From Symbiodinium natans (Eukaryota > Sar > Dinophyceae > Suessiales > Symbiodiniaceae), in assembly GCA_905221605.1 (NCBI GenBank), contig CAJNDS010002654.1, positions 48,501 through 112,500 on the forward strand: 64,000 nt of DNA. Direction: 5' to 3'. The position numbers and the translations under genes are program-made. Position 1 is the stretch's first letter; each line of letters starts with the position of its first letter. Below the pieces are notes generated by a model. It worked only from the letters and a program-made list of their open reading frames with translations. It did not search any database and was not told the origin of the DNA. Shown piece by piece: positions 52,934-63,460 of the stretch.

Positions 52934-53010
52934 AGTGTATTCCCAAAACAGGGGTACCCCCTTTCATACCCACATAGAATAGAATCCCCCAAAGAGGGAA
53001 ATCCCCCCAT
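52934..53010 (-). mobile_element. Family D element, copy 3
   Basis: Reverse complement carries TTGGGGGATTCTATTCTATG and GGGTACCCCTGTTTTGGGAA, matching copy 2. Confidence 0.55.
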
Positions 53011-53047
53011 AAAGCTCCCTCCCCGTCCCGAGAAGACCACTGGGAAC

Positions 53048-53088
53048 GAGGCCGTTGTACACGTCTGAGCCTTTGGTGAAGAAGTTGC
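53048..53088 (-). CDS. Possible small exon upstream of the PPR core
   Basis: Acceptor ccag directly after a sense CCCTAAA array (53090-53150). Two frames are open (NFFTKGSDVYNGL and QLLHQRLRRVQRP); a GT donor follows. It lies 37 nt from MITE D3. Confidence 0.25.
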
Positions 53089-53439
53089 CTGGGTTTAGGG
53101 TTTAGGGTTTAGGGTTTAGGGTTTAGGGTTTAGGGCTTAGGGCTTAGGGTTTAGGGTTTAGGGTTGAGGGTTTAGGGTTTAGGGTTTTGGGGTTCAACCG
53201 GATGTGATACAAACATACCCAGCGCAACCCCCAGGCCAAGCCACGAGTCGGTGCCCCAAGAAAAGTGGGTTGCAAGTTGGCCCGCGGACATTCCATAACA
53301 TGTTCAGGGCAGCAGTAGTTTTTTGTGCCACGGACGAATCTTAAGGGCACATTGGGGCGCATGGAAGGTGGAGTTTTTGGGCTTTGCCCTCAAAACACGC
53401 TTCAGGACAACCAGAACTTGAGGGGGGCTTTGGGGTCAG

Positions 53440-53600
53440 GATTGCAGGGTTCGGGTTAAAGGGTGAAAGGTTAAAGGAGTAAAGGGCAAAAGGGTTCAAG
53501 GGTTAAAGGGTTAAAGGGTCAAAGGGTTCAAGGGTTAAAGGGTTAAGGGGTTAAGGGGTTCAGGGGTTAAGGGGTTCAGGGGTTAAGGGAGATAAGGGCT
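53440..53600 (+). repeat. GGTTAAA(G) degenerate array
   Basis: GGGTTAAA, GGGTTCAA and GGGGTTAA variants, about 20 units. Confidence 0.85.
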
Positions 53601-54784
53601 TAGGGGTTGTAAACATGATGCTGTGAACGGTAAACTCTTATGGAGAATGCTTTACATTTGGATTTAACTCACGCTTCTCTCAGTGCATCCGAGCATTCAT
53701 GGCAAGGCACTGTGTACGTGCATATGTATACATATACATACATACTCCTTAAAACACGCCACCTGTTGTAGCACGTTTGAAGTATGTTGACTTCTTCCGT
53801 TCTGTACATCTCACACATTTTGCATCACAATAAGGAGGATACTCGTACGTAGAAACCAAGTTTAGTTTATCAACATATTGTGTGTGTGTGTGTTACAACA
53901 TGACATAGCATACTTTTCGCACGCCATGTGTAACATACCCATCTAAATTGTGCATTTCTCGCTTTTACTAAGCTCTGCCTCTGCCGCTTTAGCGGATGTC
54001 ACATGTCTTTAAGGCGTCCTCGGGGATTTAAAAAAATGGAGAACGGAAGCTTTTGTGTGATGTTGTTGGTCATGCTTTGCTGCATTCAATATCCTAGCGG
54101 TTCATTTTCTCAGTGTTTCTTCACATATGTACCTTGTCGAATTGGCAACTTAGACTTGCCTTTTGTTTGTGCTTATCTCTCTTGGCATTGACTAGATTCC
54201 TGGCTGTGTTGTCTGCGGTGCTAAAGTGCGCCGTAACTGCGCGACCTTCCTGTCAATATACGGGCTCATTATATTTCTGATTTTGGCTTTGGTTGCGCTC
54301 TTAAATCTGCGTTCATGGAACTCACATCCGTGCCTGCTGCTTTTGCAGCACCTTGGCTTGGCCGGCTAGTCCTACTCCTGCCAGCGCTTTAAATGCTTTT
54401 TCTCAAGGTAAGAATTGAAAAACACAAGCGTTGTTGAGTGAAACCCGTTTCGGAAAATTGCAACAACATGTCTATGAAAACTCGAGAGGGTCGATCATGG
54501 AAGAGATAAAAGGCAAGTACTACAACCGAAGACCAGACAAAGGGCATGTGCACCAACAAGTGGCTCAGCATTAGCATGCATTCAAGAGAAGAAGCTTAAA
54601 CTAAAGCCAGCAACAACATCAACACCGTACCAGAGGATCTAACCTCAGCGAACACAGCAAAGTTCAATAGCAGTCAGGATTCAGAACAGCCCGCAAACTC
54701 CAGCCCAAACAAACCTCCAGTCAGCCGAGACACAAATGCGAACCTTGGCAAGAGGTACGTGCGGGGGCCCTATAATTAACCCCA
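53601..54784. other. Longest repeat-free unique block, AT-rich
   Basis: About 1.2 kb with no telomeric units and lower GC than the rest. A 62-codon plus frame (54003-54191) has a hydrophobic stretch MLLVMLCCIQY but no known domain. Could be an older intron, a gene fragment or a foreign insert; I cannot tell. Confidence 0.5.
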
Positions 54785-54868
54785 AACCCTGAACCCTAAA
54801 CCCTAAAACCGTAAACGCTAGAACCCTAAACCCTCAAACTGCCTAAAACCCTAAACCCTCTAGGACAC

Positions 54869-54908
54869 CAGAACGCGTTGTGAGCGCTGGCATCTCCCGA
54901 TCTCATCC
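54869..54908 (-). CDS. Possible PPR-like fragment, MRSGDASAHNAF
   Basis: 40 nt between a ctgcag acceptor and a GTGTCC donor. After 2 nt reads MRSGDASAHNAF. CCCTAAA-like repeats lie to the left. Confidence 0.28.
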
Positions 54909-55218
54909 CTGCAGCCCGTAAAACTCCAAACCCCAAAACCAATAACTGTAAAACCCCAAAGCCTTAAAACCCCAAAACCCTAGCACAACCGCAACAGACC
55001 CGACAAATCAACCCCCAAAAGCCAACAATCCCCAAAGCCCTAAAAATCCCTAAAGCGCCATGTCGGGTTTTTGGACTTTAGGGTGTTTAGACTGCTTAGG
55101 GTGTTTACGGTGGTTAGGGTTTATAGGGTGCCACATACCCTGGGCCCTAGGAATTCCCCAACCCCACCCACCCCAGCAAAAAAAAAAACGGGCCAAATGC
55201 CGAAGCCCTCAGTAGGGC

Positions 55219-55314
55219 TTACCTGGGACCCTCTTTACCTACAATTTTAGGGCTATGCCTACTAAATGAAGGGTAGTTACCACTAAACTGTAGGTAAGTA
55301 GAGTCGCAGGTGGG
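55219..55314. mobile_element. MITE family F, copy 1
   Basis: ACCTGGGACCCTCTTTACCTACA and its inverse (TGTAGGTAAGTAGAG...) at the right. The middle keeps GTAGTTACC. Confidence 0.7.
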
Positions 55315-55704
55315 GCATATGGTTTGGGGTCCTATTTCAAAAATTTCAGACCAAGGGCCTAAAGGAGTGACCCTGATAAGGGACCTTAGGGGTTCTTTGG
55401 GGGTTATTTAGGGTCTATAGGGACCATATGAGGTATGTATAAGGGTTATCTAGGGGTTATATCGGGGAGTTAGGGGTCCCTCCTGATGCCCCTTAAAATT
55501 CCCCTGAGCCCTGAAACCCTAAAACCCTAAACCCTAAACCCTAAACCCTAAATCCCTAAACCCTGAACCCTAAAAACCCTGAACCCTAAACCCTAAACAA
55601 AAGCCAATGAGCCGCACAAAGTCTGAATTCCCAGACCTGAGCCAAACCTGCCGCCTGGAGGCCGGATTTCCCACGCCGAGGCTCTCCTGGGCCGCCTTCT
55701 TCGG

Positions 55705-55805
55705 GTTTGGGGGTTTAGGGTTTAGGGTTTAGGGTCTTGGGGTTTTAGGGTTTAGGGTTTAGGGTTTAGGGTTTAGGGTTTAGGGTTTAGGGTTTAGGGT
55801 TTAGG
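55705..55805 (+). repeat. TTTAGGG array
   Basis: About 14 units with two TCTTGGGG slips. Confidence 0.94.
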
Positions 55806-56034
55806 GTCTTGGGGTTTTTTGGGTTTTAGGGTTTTCGGGTGTTTGGTTTTAGGGTCGTTTCTCTCACCTTTTTGAGGCTTAGGGTGTACAGAGGGTTTAC
55901 TTCTTGCTCCTGGAAAGAGGAACCGCTTTGTTGGTGTCGTCGTATCGTATTTTGGGAGGAACCCAGGAAGCAAAAACACGCTTCTACTTCAATGCCTAGT
56001 TCGCCTGTAGGGCTTGGGGTTTCGGGAGAGGAGA

Positions 56035-56062
56035 GGGGGGGGGGGGGGGGGGGGGGGGGGGG
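56035..56062 (+). repeat. Poly-G tract
   Basis: 28 G. Confidence 0.95.
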
Positions 56063-56606
56063 CTGTTTCGGGTGCACCTCACCAGCAACGCGAAAGACCA
56101 ACACTGTGGAGGCGAAAAGGCTCGAAAACTATGTTCGACATACTCCTATAAGCCCTAGACTCTTGTTGGTGTCGTTCTGGGTTTCTTGTCAAGGGTTTGA
56201 GTCATACTGCCCAAAGAGAACTTAGGATTTAGGGTCTAGGGTCTAGGGTTTAGGGTTTAGGGCTTAGGGTTTAGGGCTTAGGGTTTAGGGTTTAGGGTTT
56301 AGGGCGTGAGCCTTTTGTGTTACGCCCCGGCTGCCATCTCTGCCTCCACAGCGGCATCGCCGATGCCAGGGCCTAGGGCACAGCCCACAGTGACTCCAAG
56401 TGAGGACTCTTCCCTCCAGCAACCTTTACCTTGACAAAACTGAGTACTGCACCCCCCCCCCCCCCTAACTGCCCTTTAATAAAGGCACGATTATGATTAA
56501 GGAGTAGTAAGGACTCTTCCTCTCCCTTTGCCTTGACAAAACCAGGCACTGCAAAAACCTTTGGGTTTAGGGTTTAGGGTTCAGGGTTAAGGGCTTAGGG
56601 TTTAGG

Positions 56607-56740
56607 GTTTGGGCGGCCCCCAACTACCCCTTCATAAATAGGGGCTTTCTAGATCCTACGGTTTGGGCGGCCCCCAACTACCCCTTCATAAATAGGGGCT
56701 TTCTAGATCCTACTACTATGGTGAAAGGGTAGTTGGGGGG
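56607..56740. mobile_element. Fold-back element with a duplicated left arm
   Basis: A 54-bp unit starting GTTTGGGCGGCCCCCAACTA is present twice (56607 and 56661). The right end GTGAAAGGGTAGTTGGGGGG is the inverse of the arm. Confidence 0.6.
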
Positions 56741-56754
56741 TGCTGCTAGACCCA

Positions 56755-56990
56755 CTAGTTTAAGGTGAGTTCCCAGGAAGAGTCATGGTAGCAATAGTAA
56801 TGTTTGAATGATGGATTTCTCAGTCCACGTCTCCTTCCAGAGATGTAGGTTTTCAGCAACAAGGGAATGGGACGGCTCGCCCACTTGGCGCATGTCCGTA
56901 AAACACGCAAACTGCAGACAGAGCGTATCGGCACGCGTTGACCCTTCGACATCCTCGGTGCCGAGGTAGAGAACTCTTGTGGATGGTGAG

Positions 56991-57045
<55 letters not shown>

Positions 57046-57860
57046 TGTGTGTGCCGCCAGCACATCCACGACCCACAGCGTCCATGCCCGCATATGACAC
57101 ATTCGTGTGACTGGCGCATTGTCGTCCATGAGACCACTGCATCCATGACCGGAGCATCCATGCCCGCAAGAGGATGCTTGCTGGGCGTAGGAGTGAGACA
57201 TGCACACATGCACACAACATAGACCGCACTCTGCTTGACCAGCAACTTGCACATGTTTCTTGAACCCCAGAAACTACATCAAACCGTGCAGCGTGCCGAC
57301 GTTAAACAACAACGATGTCGTGCACACGTTCGTTGCGTGCGTTTGCACACGTGCGGGCCGTTGTCATTGTGAGGGAAGGGACACGGTGGGGGAGGAGGCT
57401 TGGAAGGGCCAGAGCCACCTCACCCCTTGGCGACAGTGTTCATCCAAGCATGGAATGATGCTAATGCACGTATGCTTGGCCCATAGTTAAGAATGCCTTG
57501 GAACTGCCTTGGCTTTTGTGGTGGTGGAGGGATCGAAGACCACAAGACAGGACCACAGAACCGCCAGAACAAACGACCGATCCGCAAACAACGTAACGGG
57601 ACCGTCGACTACAGGGAGACAAGACCAGCTCGCAGCCCGCAGCAAAAACCCGCCACACCTGGGAAACAAACCGGGCGGCCGGGGGGGCGGGGGGGTCCCC
57701 TTCCATGAGCCCACGCCAAAAGACAAAAAACCAGAAAAACTTCACAACTGCCGACAGCCCTGCGGCGCCTCCTGCAGCACCTGCGGCACCTGCGATGGCT
57801 CCTGCGGCACCTCGGGGCACGCATGTGCTCAGCATCCTAACCCTAAGGGTCCACTGAAGC
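56755..57860. other. Array-free region with a GT microsatellite
   Basis: Contains (GT)n at 56992-57053, CATCCATGACC-like words repeated at 57060-57175, and a TGCGGCACC triplet-like repeat at 57760-57815. Open frames on both strands overlap these repeats; no gene recognised. Confidence 0.5.
56992..57053 (+). repeat. GT microsatellite
   Basis: About 30 GT units with one CT. Confidence 0.95.
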
Positions 57861-58061
57861 TACTGTTTAGGGTTTAGGGTCTAGGGTCTAGGGCCTAGGG
57901 TCTAGGGTTTAGGGTTTAGGGTCCATGTAGCCTTGGGCCCTAAAGCTACTATATAGGAACCCCTTTGAGGCCCCGGGTATATACCATATAGGTACATGGA
58001 TCCTTAGGGTACGGCTTTCGCCATGGCGAGTTTTCGGAGAGTCCCAAGCAGCAACACCTGT

Positions 58062-58087
58062 TAACTTTAGGGTTTAGGGTTTAGGGT

Positions 58088-58147
<60 letters not shown>

Positions 58148-58170
58148 CGTTCAGGGTTGAGCGTTCAGGG
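58062..58170 (+). repeat. TTGAGGG array
   Basis: About ten TTGAGGG, then TTCAGGG/TTGAGCG. Confidence 0.94.
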
Positions 58171-58189
58171 TTTCTAGAACCCATGCCAC

Positions 58190-58239
58190 GGGCCCCAGGC
58201 CTTTCCGCTTCATCTTGTCCATGAGGCCTCCGCGCATCT
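58190..58239 (-). CDS. PPR-like exon, LMDKMKRKGLGP second half
   Basis: 50 nt. Acceptor tgtgag, donor GTGGCA. After 2 nt reads MRGGLMDKMKRKGLGP, a convincing generic PPR second half (LMDKMKRKG). Repeats of TTTAGGG type flank both sides. Confidence 0.45.
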
Positions 58240-58261
58240 CTCACACTCGGGCCTTCCTGAC

Positions 58262-58640
58262 CTTTAGGGTATAGGGTTTAGGGTTTAGGGTTTAGGGTTT
58301 AGGGTTTAGGGTTTAGGGTTTAGGGTTTAGGGTTTAGGGTTCGGGGTTCGGGGTTCAGGGTTTAGGGTTTAGGGTGTAGGGATTAGGCTTTAGGGTTTAG
58401 GGTTTAGGGTTTAGGGTTTAGGGTGTAGGGTTTAGGGTGTAGGGTGTAGGGCGTAGGGCGTAGGGTTTAGGGTTTAGGGTTTAGGGTTTAGGGTTTAGGG
58501 TTTAGGGTTTAGGGTTTAGGGTTTAGGGTTTAGGGTTTAGGGTTTAGGTTAGGGTTTAGGGTTTAGGGTTTAGGGTTTAGGGTTTAGGGTTTAGGGTTTA
58601 GGGTTTAGGGTTTAGGGTTTAGGGTTTAGGGTTTAGGGTC
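58262..58640 (+). repeat. Longest TTTAGGG array
   Basis: About 53 units with TGTAGGG, CGTAGGG and TTCGGGG interruptions. Confidence 0.96.
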
Positions 58641-58667
58641 TGTCACACGGTCCGCGCACACCACCAC

Positions 58668-58705
58668 GCAGGGCGTGTGTTGTGGTGTGCGCCAAGGTTC
58701 ACGTC
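58668..58705 (-). CDS. Possible PPR-like fragment, DVNLGAHHNTRP
   Basis: 38 nt, acceptor gagag, donor GTGGTG. Reads DVNLGAHHNTRP. It ends 26 nt from the long TTTAGGG array at 58262-58640. Weak. Confidence 0.23.
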
Positions 58706-58924
58706 CTCTCCCAACCCACCCACCCAATTTATGACCTGGTCGGGTTTAGGGTTTCTTTTTGTTGTCGGCTCTCCTCTTAGTAGCCTCGGATCGAAGTTTG
58801 TGTTTTGGGATTGTGGGGACTTGAAAGCTCAGAACTGGTTCGGGAAAAGCCCAAAAAAGCTCGGAAATGGTCCGGCAAAGGGTCTGGCAAAGGCCCAAAG
58901 GTCTGAAATGGTCCAAGAGGCCCT

Positions 58925-59052
58925 TGCCGGGAAGGGCCGCTGAGTCAGGCCGGGAGGCCTGCCTGGAAGGCCCCTGCCTGGAAGGCCCCTGCCTGGGAGG
59001 CCCCTGCCTGAGGCCCCCTGCTGGCCTCCCAGGCAGGGGCTCCCAGGCCCTA
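58925..59052. repeat. GGAAGGCCCCTGCCT tandem and inverted copies
   Basis: Three 15-bp direct copies followed by an inverted copy (GGCCTCCCAGGCAGGGGC): a GC-rich fold-back. Open frames here are probably incidental. Confidence 0.7.
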
Positions 59053-59249
59053 AATTCTAGGATGGTCTGTTCCGCCAAGGTTAGGGGTCTTATGCTCCAG
59101 CACGCCTGTCGCGTGCGCCGGCACCTTCCCCTTCCAGGTGCAGCTAACGGAGCTCCTTCGCTGCGACTCACGCGACAGCTCCGGAGCTGGCAGGGGCTGT
59201 CGCCCCCTGCACGCTCGCTGCTGCTCACCGCAGCGCCCGCAGGTCGCTT

Positions 59250-59370
59250 CAGTTTAGGGTGCAGGGTTTAGGGCTCAGGGTTTAGGATTTAGGGTTTGGG
59301 GTTCAGGGTTCAGGGTTCAGGGTTCAGGGTTCAGGGTTCAGGGTTTAGGGTTTAGGGTTTAGGGTTTAGC
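59250..59370 (+). repeat. TTCAGGG / TTTAGGG array
   Basis: Seven TTCAGGG, then TTTAGGG. Confidence 0.94.
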
Positions 59371-60358
59371 GTCTCTACCTCTGCTTCGCGGTACCACAGG
59401 GGCCTAAACAATGAGAATAGGTTTTTCTTTGGGGCATAATTATACAGGAACCACAATGGAATGCAATTAAGCAATTCTACGACCCTATCATTGAGTGTCT
59501 GCGGGTGTCTGCACTTAGAACAAGAAAGCCGAAGAAAGAAGCTACACCCTAAACCCCTACATCTCCCGAAACCATGAGGAGCTTCGTTACTCTCCGCTCC
59601 TGCCAAAGCTCCTGCTGCACCGGACTGCAGACACGTGACTTGAACCCGAGCTCGAATTGCTACATTGCTAAGCGCAGAGCCACGTGAACTTACTGCGTTT
59701 AAGGTCTAGTCCCAGCAGCCTTCAGGCGTCGTCACCCACTGCTGCAAGGGGCTCAGAGGCGGTTGGCCCTCCTGGGCAGGATGGATCTCACTGGAATTCA
59801 GGGGTGTTCAGGTCCTCATAGGCTTCCTGCAAACCCTTGGGGTTCAGGTGGCTTTCGGGCGCGGGACCAGCAGCAATCCTGTGGCTAGAGGCACGTATAC
59901 CCCGAAACCAGGGCGTTGAACCCTGAACCCCGCAAGCTATCATCCTGGCTGTGTCATGGTGCAGCTTGCGGTTCCCTATTGATGTTTCCTCATCCTGTTT
60001 TTTTTGGAGGGGAGGAGGGAGCAGGAACCTTTAAGTAGCGGGAGACCCAAGACCGAGGGTCATGGGTCATGGCAAGATGAGCTGTTCCTGCACAAGCCAG
60101 CTCAGGCAGCCCCCCAAACCCAAAACCCCAAACCCTAAAGCCTAAACTCCGTGCCATTGCACAACACATCAGGGGTTCCTACTCTGAATGAAGGGTATAC
60201 TGGATGATGCCTTCATCTTTCTCTAGGGGTCCTTGTTTATGAATGAGGGTACAATTGGGGTCTGGGGGTTTTTGCTCAGACCTCTCTTGACCCCCAGCAA
60301 CCCCAGGACAGGCCTGAAAGCCACGTGACAAAACGTCCACCCACCCAAACCCGGCAGT
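59371..60358. other. Unique region
   Basis: Few repeats. The plus strand at about 59711-59815 reads RRLALLGRMDLTGIQG, like a PPR second half, and in another frame VVTHCCKG; possibly a decayed PPR fragment in the opposite orientation. Confidence 0.35.
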
Positions 60359-60452
60359 CTCCTGGGACTCGATTTACCTACAGTTTCGTAGTAGTTACCC
60401 TTAGTTAGCAGGTATAACCCATAAAACTGTAGGTAAAGAGGATCCCAGGTAG
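60359..60452. mobile_element. MITE family F, copy 2
   Basis: CCTGGGACTCGATTTACCTA and TAGGTAAAGAGGATCCCAGG are inverted ends of the same family. Confidence 0.7.
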
Positions 60453-60622
60453 CCAGGTTGTGAGAGCCCGAATCTCTAATCCCTATGCCGCGAACACGGT
60501 GACTCTCACCCCCCAACTCAACATGCCAACAGGCCCTCAACCGCCGAAACATGAACCCTAAAACATCCGCGGTGAGACTTTTAACTTCGGATTACAGTAG
60601 AAAGCTTCAGTATAGAGCATAC

Positions 60623-60672
60623 GGCCCCCGATCTCGCGGCAAGTGCAACCAAGGCACCAAGCTCGGTGGCAG
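60623..60672 (-). CDS. Possible PPR-like exon, ATELGALVALAARSGA
   Basis: 50 nt. Acceptor gaagcag, donor GTATGC. After 2 nt reads ATELGALVALAARSGA. It resembles a helical repeat (PPR or other alpha-solenoid) but lacks diagnostic residues. Confidence 0.34.
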
Positions 60673-60807
60673 CTGCTTCAGGACGGGGTAGTTGAGACCT
60701 TAGCTTGGCTAGACCCTGAACCCTAAACCCTAAACCCTAAACCCTAAACCCTAAACCCTAAACCCCTAAAGGCTTGGGATGTCGGGCTTGAGGGGTTCCT
60801 AAGGCTG

Positions 60808-60957
60808 CTACTTGGAGGTTCATGGTACAGATTAACGCAATAAGAACTGTATTTTTAACCCAATTGTAACCTTACTAGGGCACTGAATGGGGCTTACCAA
60901 AAGTGGGTTGAAAGTACAGTTAGAATTGGTGAGTAAGTACCATGAATCTCCAAGTAG
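60808..60957. mobile_element. MITE family A, copy 5
   Basis: 150 bp with terminal repeats CTACTTGGAGGTTCATGGTAC. GGCTGCTA occurs at 60803-60810 and 60958-60965, overlapping the left end; it may be a target duplication. Confidence 0.75.
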
Positions 60958-61114
60958 GGCTGCTAGGGTTTAGGGCTTGGGGCCTAGGCTTCCGGGCTTT
61001 GTGCCCTAAACCTTTAACCCTAAACCCTAAACCCTAAACCCTAAACCCTAAACCCTAAACCCTAAACCCTAAACCCTAAACCCTGAACCCTGAACCCTGT
61101 TTAGGGTTCACTAC

Positions 61115-61165
61115 CTCGGCAAGTCCGGTCCGGCATCTGCCTCTTGCCAAGCCCATAAGGCGCCC
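61115..61165 (-). CDS. Possible PPR-like exon, GRLMGLARGRCRTGLAE
   Basis: 51 nt, 17 codons. Acceptor gacgag, donor GTAGTG. Reads GRLMGLARGRCRTGLAE, like L..GL.R.G...A. CCCTAAA repeats (61010-61100) follow the donor in + coordinates. Confidence 0.38.
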
Positions 61166-61193
61166 CTCGTCCATGGAAGCAAGCGGGAAATGA

Positions 61194-61300
61194 GGGTTCC
61201 CGAAATTCGGGGGTACGTTATTGGGGGGGTGGGGGGGGGGGGTCCTTATTCTCATGGAATCCCACTCTCTTTTCGGGGCCACCCTATTTTCGTAAACCCA
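61194..61300 (+). mobile_element. Family D element, copy 4
   Basis: GGGTTCCCGAAATTCGGGGG to CCTATTTTCGTAAACCC, with a G tract in the middle. Confidence 0.5.
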
Positions 61301-61764
61301 AAAAATGACAGTCAGTTACCATATCATACGCGAAGGAGCGCCGGTCATGGAAAGGCAAGAAAGCTGCATACCAGCTGTTTCTGCCTGTTCGGGCCATACA
61401 TGAAACTTCTGAAAGCAGTAGATGTTGAGAGGGGATGCGATGTCCCCCCCACCAAGCCAACCCCCCCCCACCCGTTGCCATCAACCACGACTCAACTGGG
61501 CAGTTGTGTAGCTAGAGTTCTGTGCATGGTAGCTGTTGGATCAGTGCTGACCGCCTTAGCTAGGGTGGTTAGAACCCTGCCCAGAACTAACCTTACCTCT
61601 TCAAGTACTCCAACTACGACAGCGCCTTTTCAGGATCTACGAAGAGAAGCCCCAAGGGGAGACCCAAAAATGAAGCCGCTTTGTCGCGCCCGAGGTAGAG
61701 GATGAGTTCTCAGCATACAGGGCCCTCAACATTGTCACAGACCCTAAACCCTAAACCCTACACC

Positions 61765-61851
61765 TTGTACTAACAGTCCTTGATAGGGATTTTAATAGGG
61801 TGTACTAGAACCCCTACTAAGGACTGTTAGTACAACACGGGGGAACATCAC
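61765..61851. mobile_element. MITE family B, copy 4
   Basis: TTGTACTAACAGTCCTT and AAGGACTGTTAGTACAA form a near-perfect inverted repeat; GGGGGAACATC follows. Confidence 0.7.
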
Positions 61852-61974
61852 AACCTGAACCTTACAGCCCCCCCCCCAAACATGGGACTCCCCGGAGACA
61901 CGAAGCCCGCTTTGCAACCCTAAGCCCTAAGCCCTAAACCCTAAACCCTGAACCTTAAACCCTAAATCAAAGAC

Positions 61975-62007
61975 TTGCTTCCCAGGCTCCGCTGCTAAGA
62001 AGGCCAC
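61975..62007 (-). CDS. Possible PPR exon, GLLSSGAWEA
   Basis: 33 nt. Acceptor tcacag, donor GTCTTT. After 2 nt reads GLLSSGAWEA plus one base; upstream residues VVRPRLT are in frame if the acceptor lies further out. SSGAWEA is PPR-like. Confidence 0.38.
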
Positions 62008-62087
62008 CTGTGAGGCGAGGCCGCACCACCCAAAAAGCAAAAAAAAAACAGCCCTGAAGCCCTACCACCCAAAATTTTTGGTGCCGA

Positions 62088-62255
62088 GTTTAGGGTTTAG
62101 GGTTTCGGGGGTTTCGGGGGTTTAGGGGGTTTCGGGGGTTTAGGGGGTTTAGGGGGTTTAGGGGGTTTAGGGGGTTTAGGGGGTTTAGGGGGTTTAGGGG
62201 GTTTAGGGGGTTTAGGGGGTCTAGGGGGTTTAGGGGGTTTAGGGGGTTTAGGGCT
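62088..62255 (+). repeat. 9-mer TTTAGGGGG array
   Basis: About 17 copies of TTTAGGGGG. Confidence 0.95.
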
Positions 62256-62377
62256 AAGGGATCCCTAGCCCTCAACGTTTTAAAGCCGCTCAGCCCGAAA
62301 CACCTCAAGCCTGCAACCCGAAACACCCAACAAACGAAAGCCTTCAAGCGCTGAAACTACCCTGAAAACCTACAAAA

Positions 62378-62485
62378 GGTGTCGGAATAATTACTAGTAG
62401 TATTCCCTTATGGTCCCTATACAATTGTACTAGAAACCCCCCAACGCCCTATTCAAATTATTAAGGCCCCTATATTTCACACAGG
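62378..62485 (+). mobile_element. MITE-like family C, copy 3
   Basis: GTCGGAATAATTACTAGTAG, TTCCCTTATGGTCCCTATAC, ending AAATTATTAAGGCCCC. Confidence 0.65.
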
Positions 62486-62943
62486 GGTCAGACTGGGCTT
62501 TGAGGATTTAGGGCCGAAGGCCTCAAGCGGCTGAAGGGTTCTGGGGTTTGAGGGGTTTAAGGGGTTTCGGGGGTTGAAGGGCTCGGGGATTGAGGCTTGG
62601 GGTATGGGGCTTTTTTGGCTTTGATGGTTTAAGGCTTTAAACGTTTTAAGGGTTTAAGGGTTCAAGGGTTTAAGTCAGGATGCAGTTCTCAGGGCTGCGG
62701 CGATTCGGGGTTCTGAAGGTGTGCAGGCTGCAGTTTTGAAGTGGTGCCGCGTCGAAGGGGTTGAAGGGTTTAGGGGTGTAGACTGAAGGGGGTAGTTCTC
62801 GGAGAAAAGCCCCAAACCCGAAACCCCTGAACTCCTGAACCCCGGGAACCCTCGGCCCCTAATCGGGGTTAAGGGGATGTAGGGCTCACACCGGGGTGAG
62901 ATCCCCCTGAACCCTAAGCCGAAATCCTAATCCCGAAGCCCTC
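62486..62943. other. Decayed G-rich spacer
   Basis: Loose GGGTTTAAGGG/GGTTGAAGG sequence, no gene. Confidence 0.4.
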
Positions 62944-63097
62944 TAAGGGTAGTCACATGGGTCCCTTAGTATGTACCCTTAGAAGGGGACCCCTTATATG
63001 CCCCTTTTCTACCCTATACAAAAAAAGAGCCGATACATCAGAACCCATTAAAGGAGGTTAGAGACCATGATAAGGGTCCATGAAACTACCCTTTTAA
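62944..63097. mobile_element. Inverted-repeat element J
   Basis: AAGGGTAGTCACATGGGTCC at the left against GGGTCCATGAAACTACCCTT at the right. Confidence 0.6.
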
Positions 63098-63140
63098 ACC
63101 CTGAACCCTCTGAATCCGAAATCCTGAGCCCCTTTTGGAC

Positions 63141-63283
63141 TAAACCCTAAACCCTAAACCCTAAACCCTAAACCCTAAACCCTAAACCCTAAACCCTAAA
63201 CCCTAAACCCTAAACCCTAAACCCTAAACCCTAAACCCTAAACCCTAAACCCTAAACCCTAAACCCTAAACCCTAAACCCTAA
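63141..63283 (-). repeat. CCCTAAA array
   Basis: About 20 perfect units. Confidence 0.96.
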
Positions 63284-63332
63284 AGCTGCAGCTGGTAGTA
63301 GGGGGTAAGATGCCGCCGAAGCTACTTGTCAC

Positions 63333-63382
63333 CCCCGCGATCGGCATGGACGAGTGCGGGAAAGGGTTGCTGCCGAGCGCCT
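63333..63382 (-). CDS. Possible PPR-like exon near the right edge
   Basis: 50 nt. Acceptor gtccag, donor GTGACA. After 2 nt reads ALGSNPFPHSSMPIAG. The island is a CCCTAAA (63141-63283) to TTTAGGG (63395 on) cassette. The plus strand (LLVTPAIGMDECGKG) is also PPR-suggestive. Confidence 0.28.
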
Positions 63383-63460
63383 CTGGACAAAGGGTTTGGG
63401 TTTAGGTTTTAGGGTTTAGGGTTCAGGGTTTAGGGCTTAGGGCTTAGGGTTTAGGGTGGT

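Noticed and set aside
54395-54420. Spliced-leader-like sequence ending CTCAAG before GTAAG
   Set aside because: It matches the dinoflagellate spliced leader only weakly upstream of CTCAAG; likely chance.
56755-57254. Minus-strand frames of 130-165 codons with His-Thr repeats
   Set aside because: They cross the GT microsatellite in three frames and show no domain.
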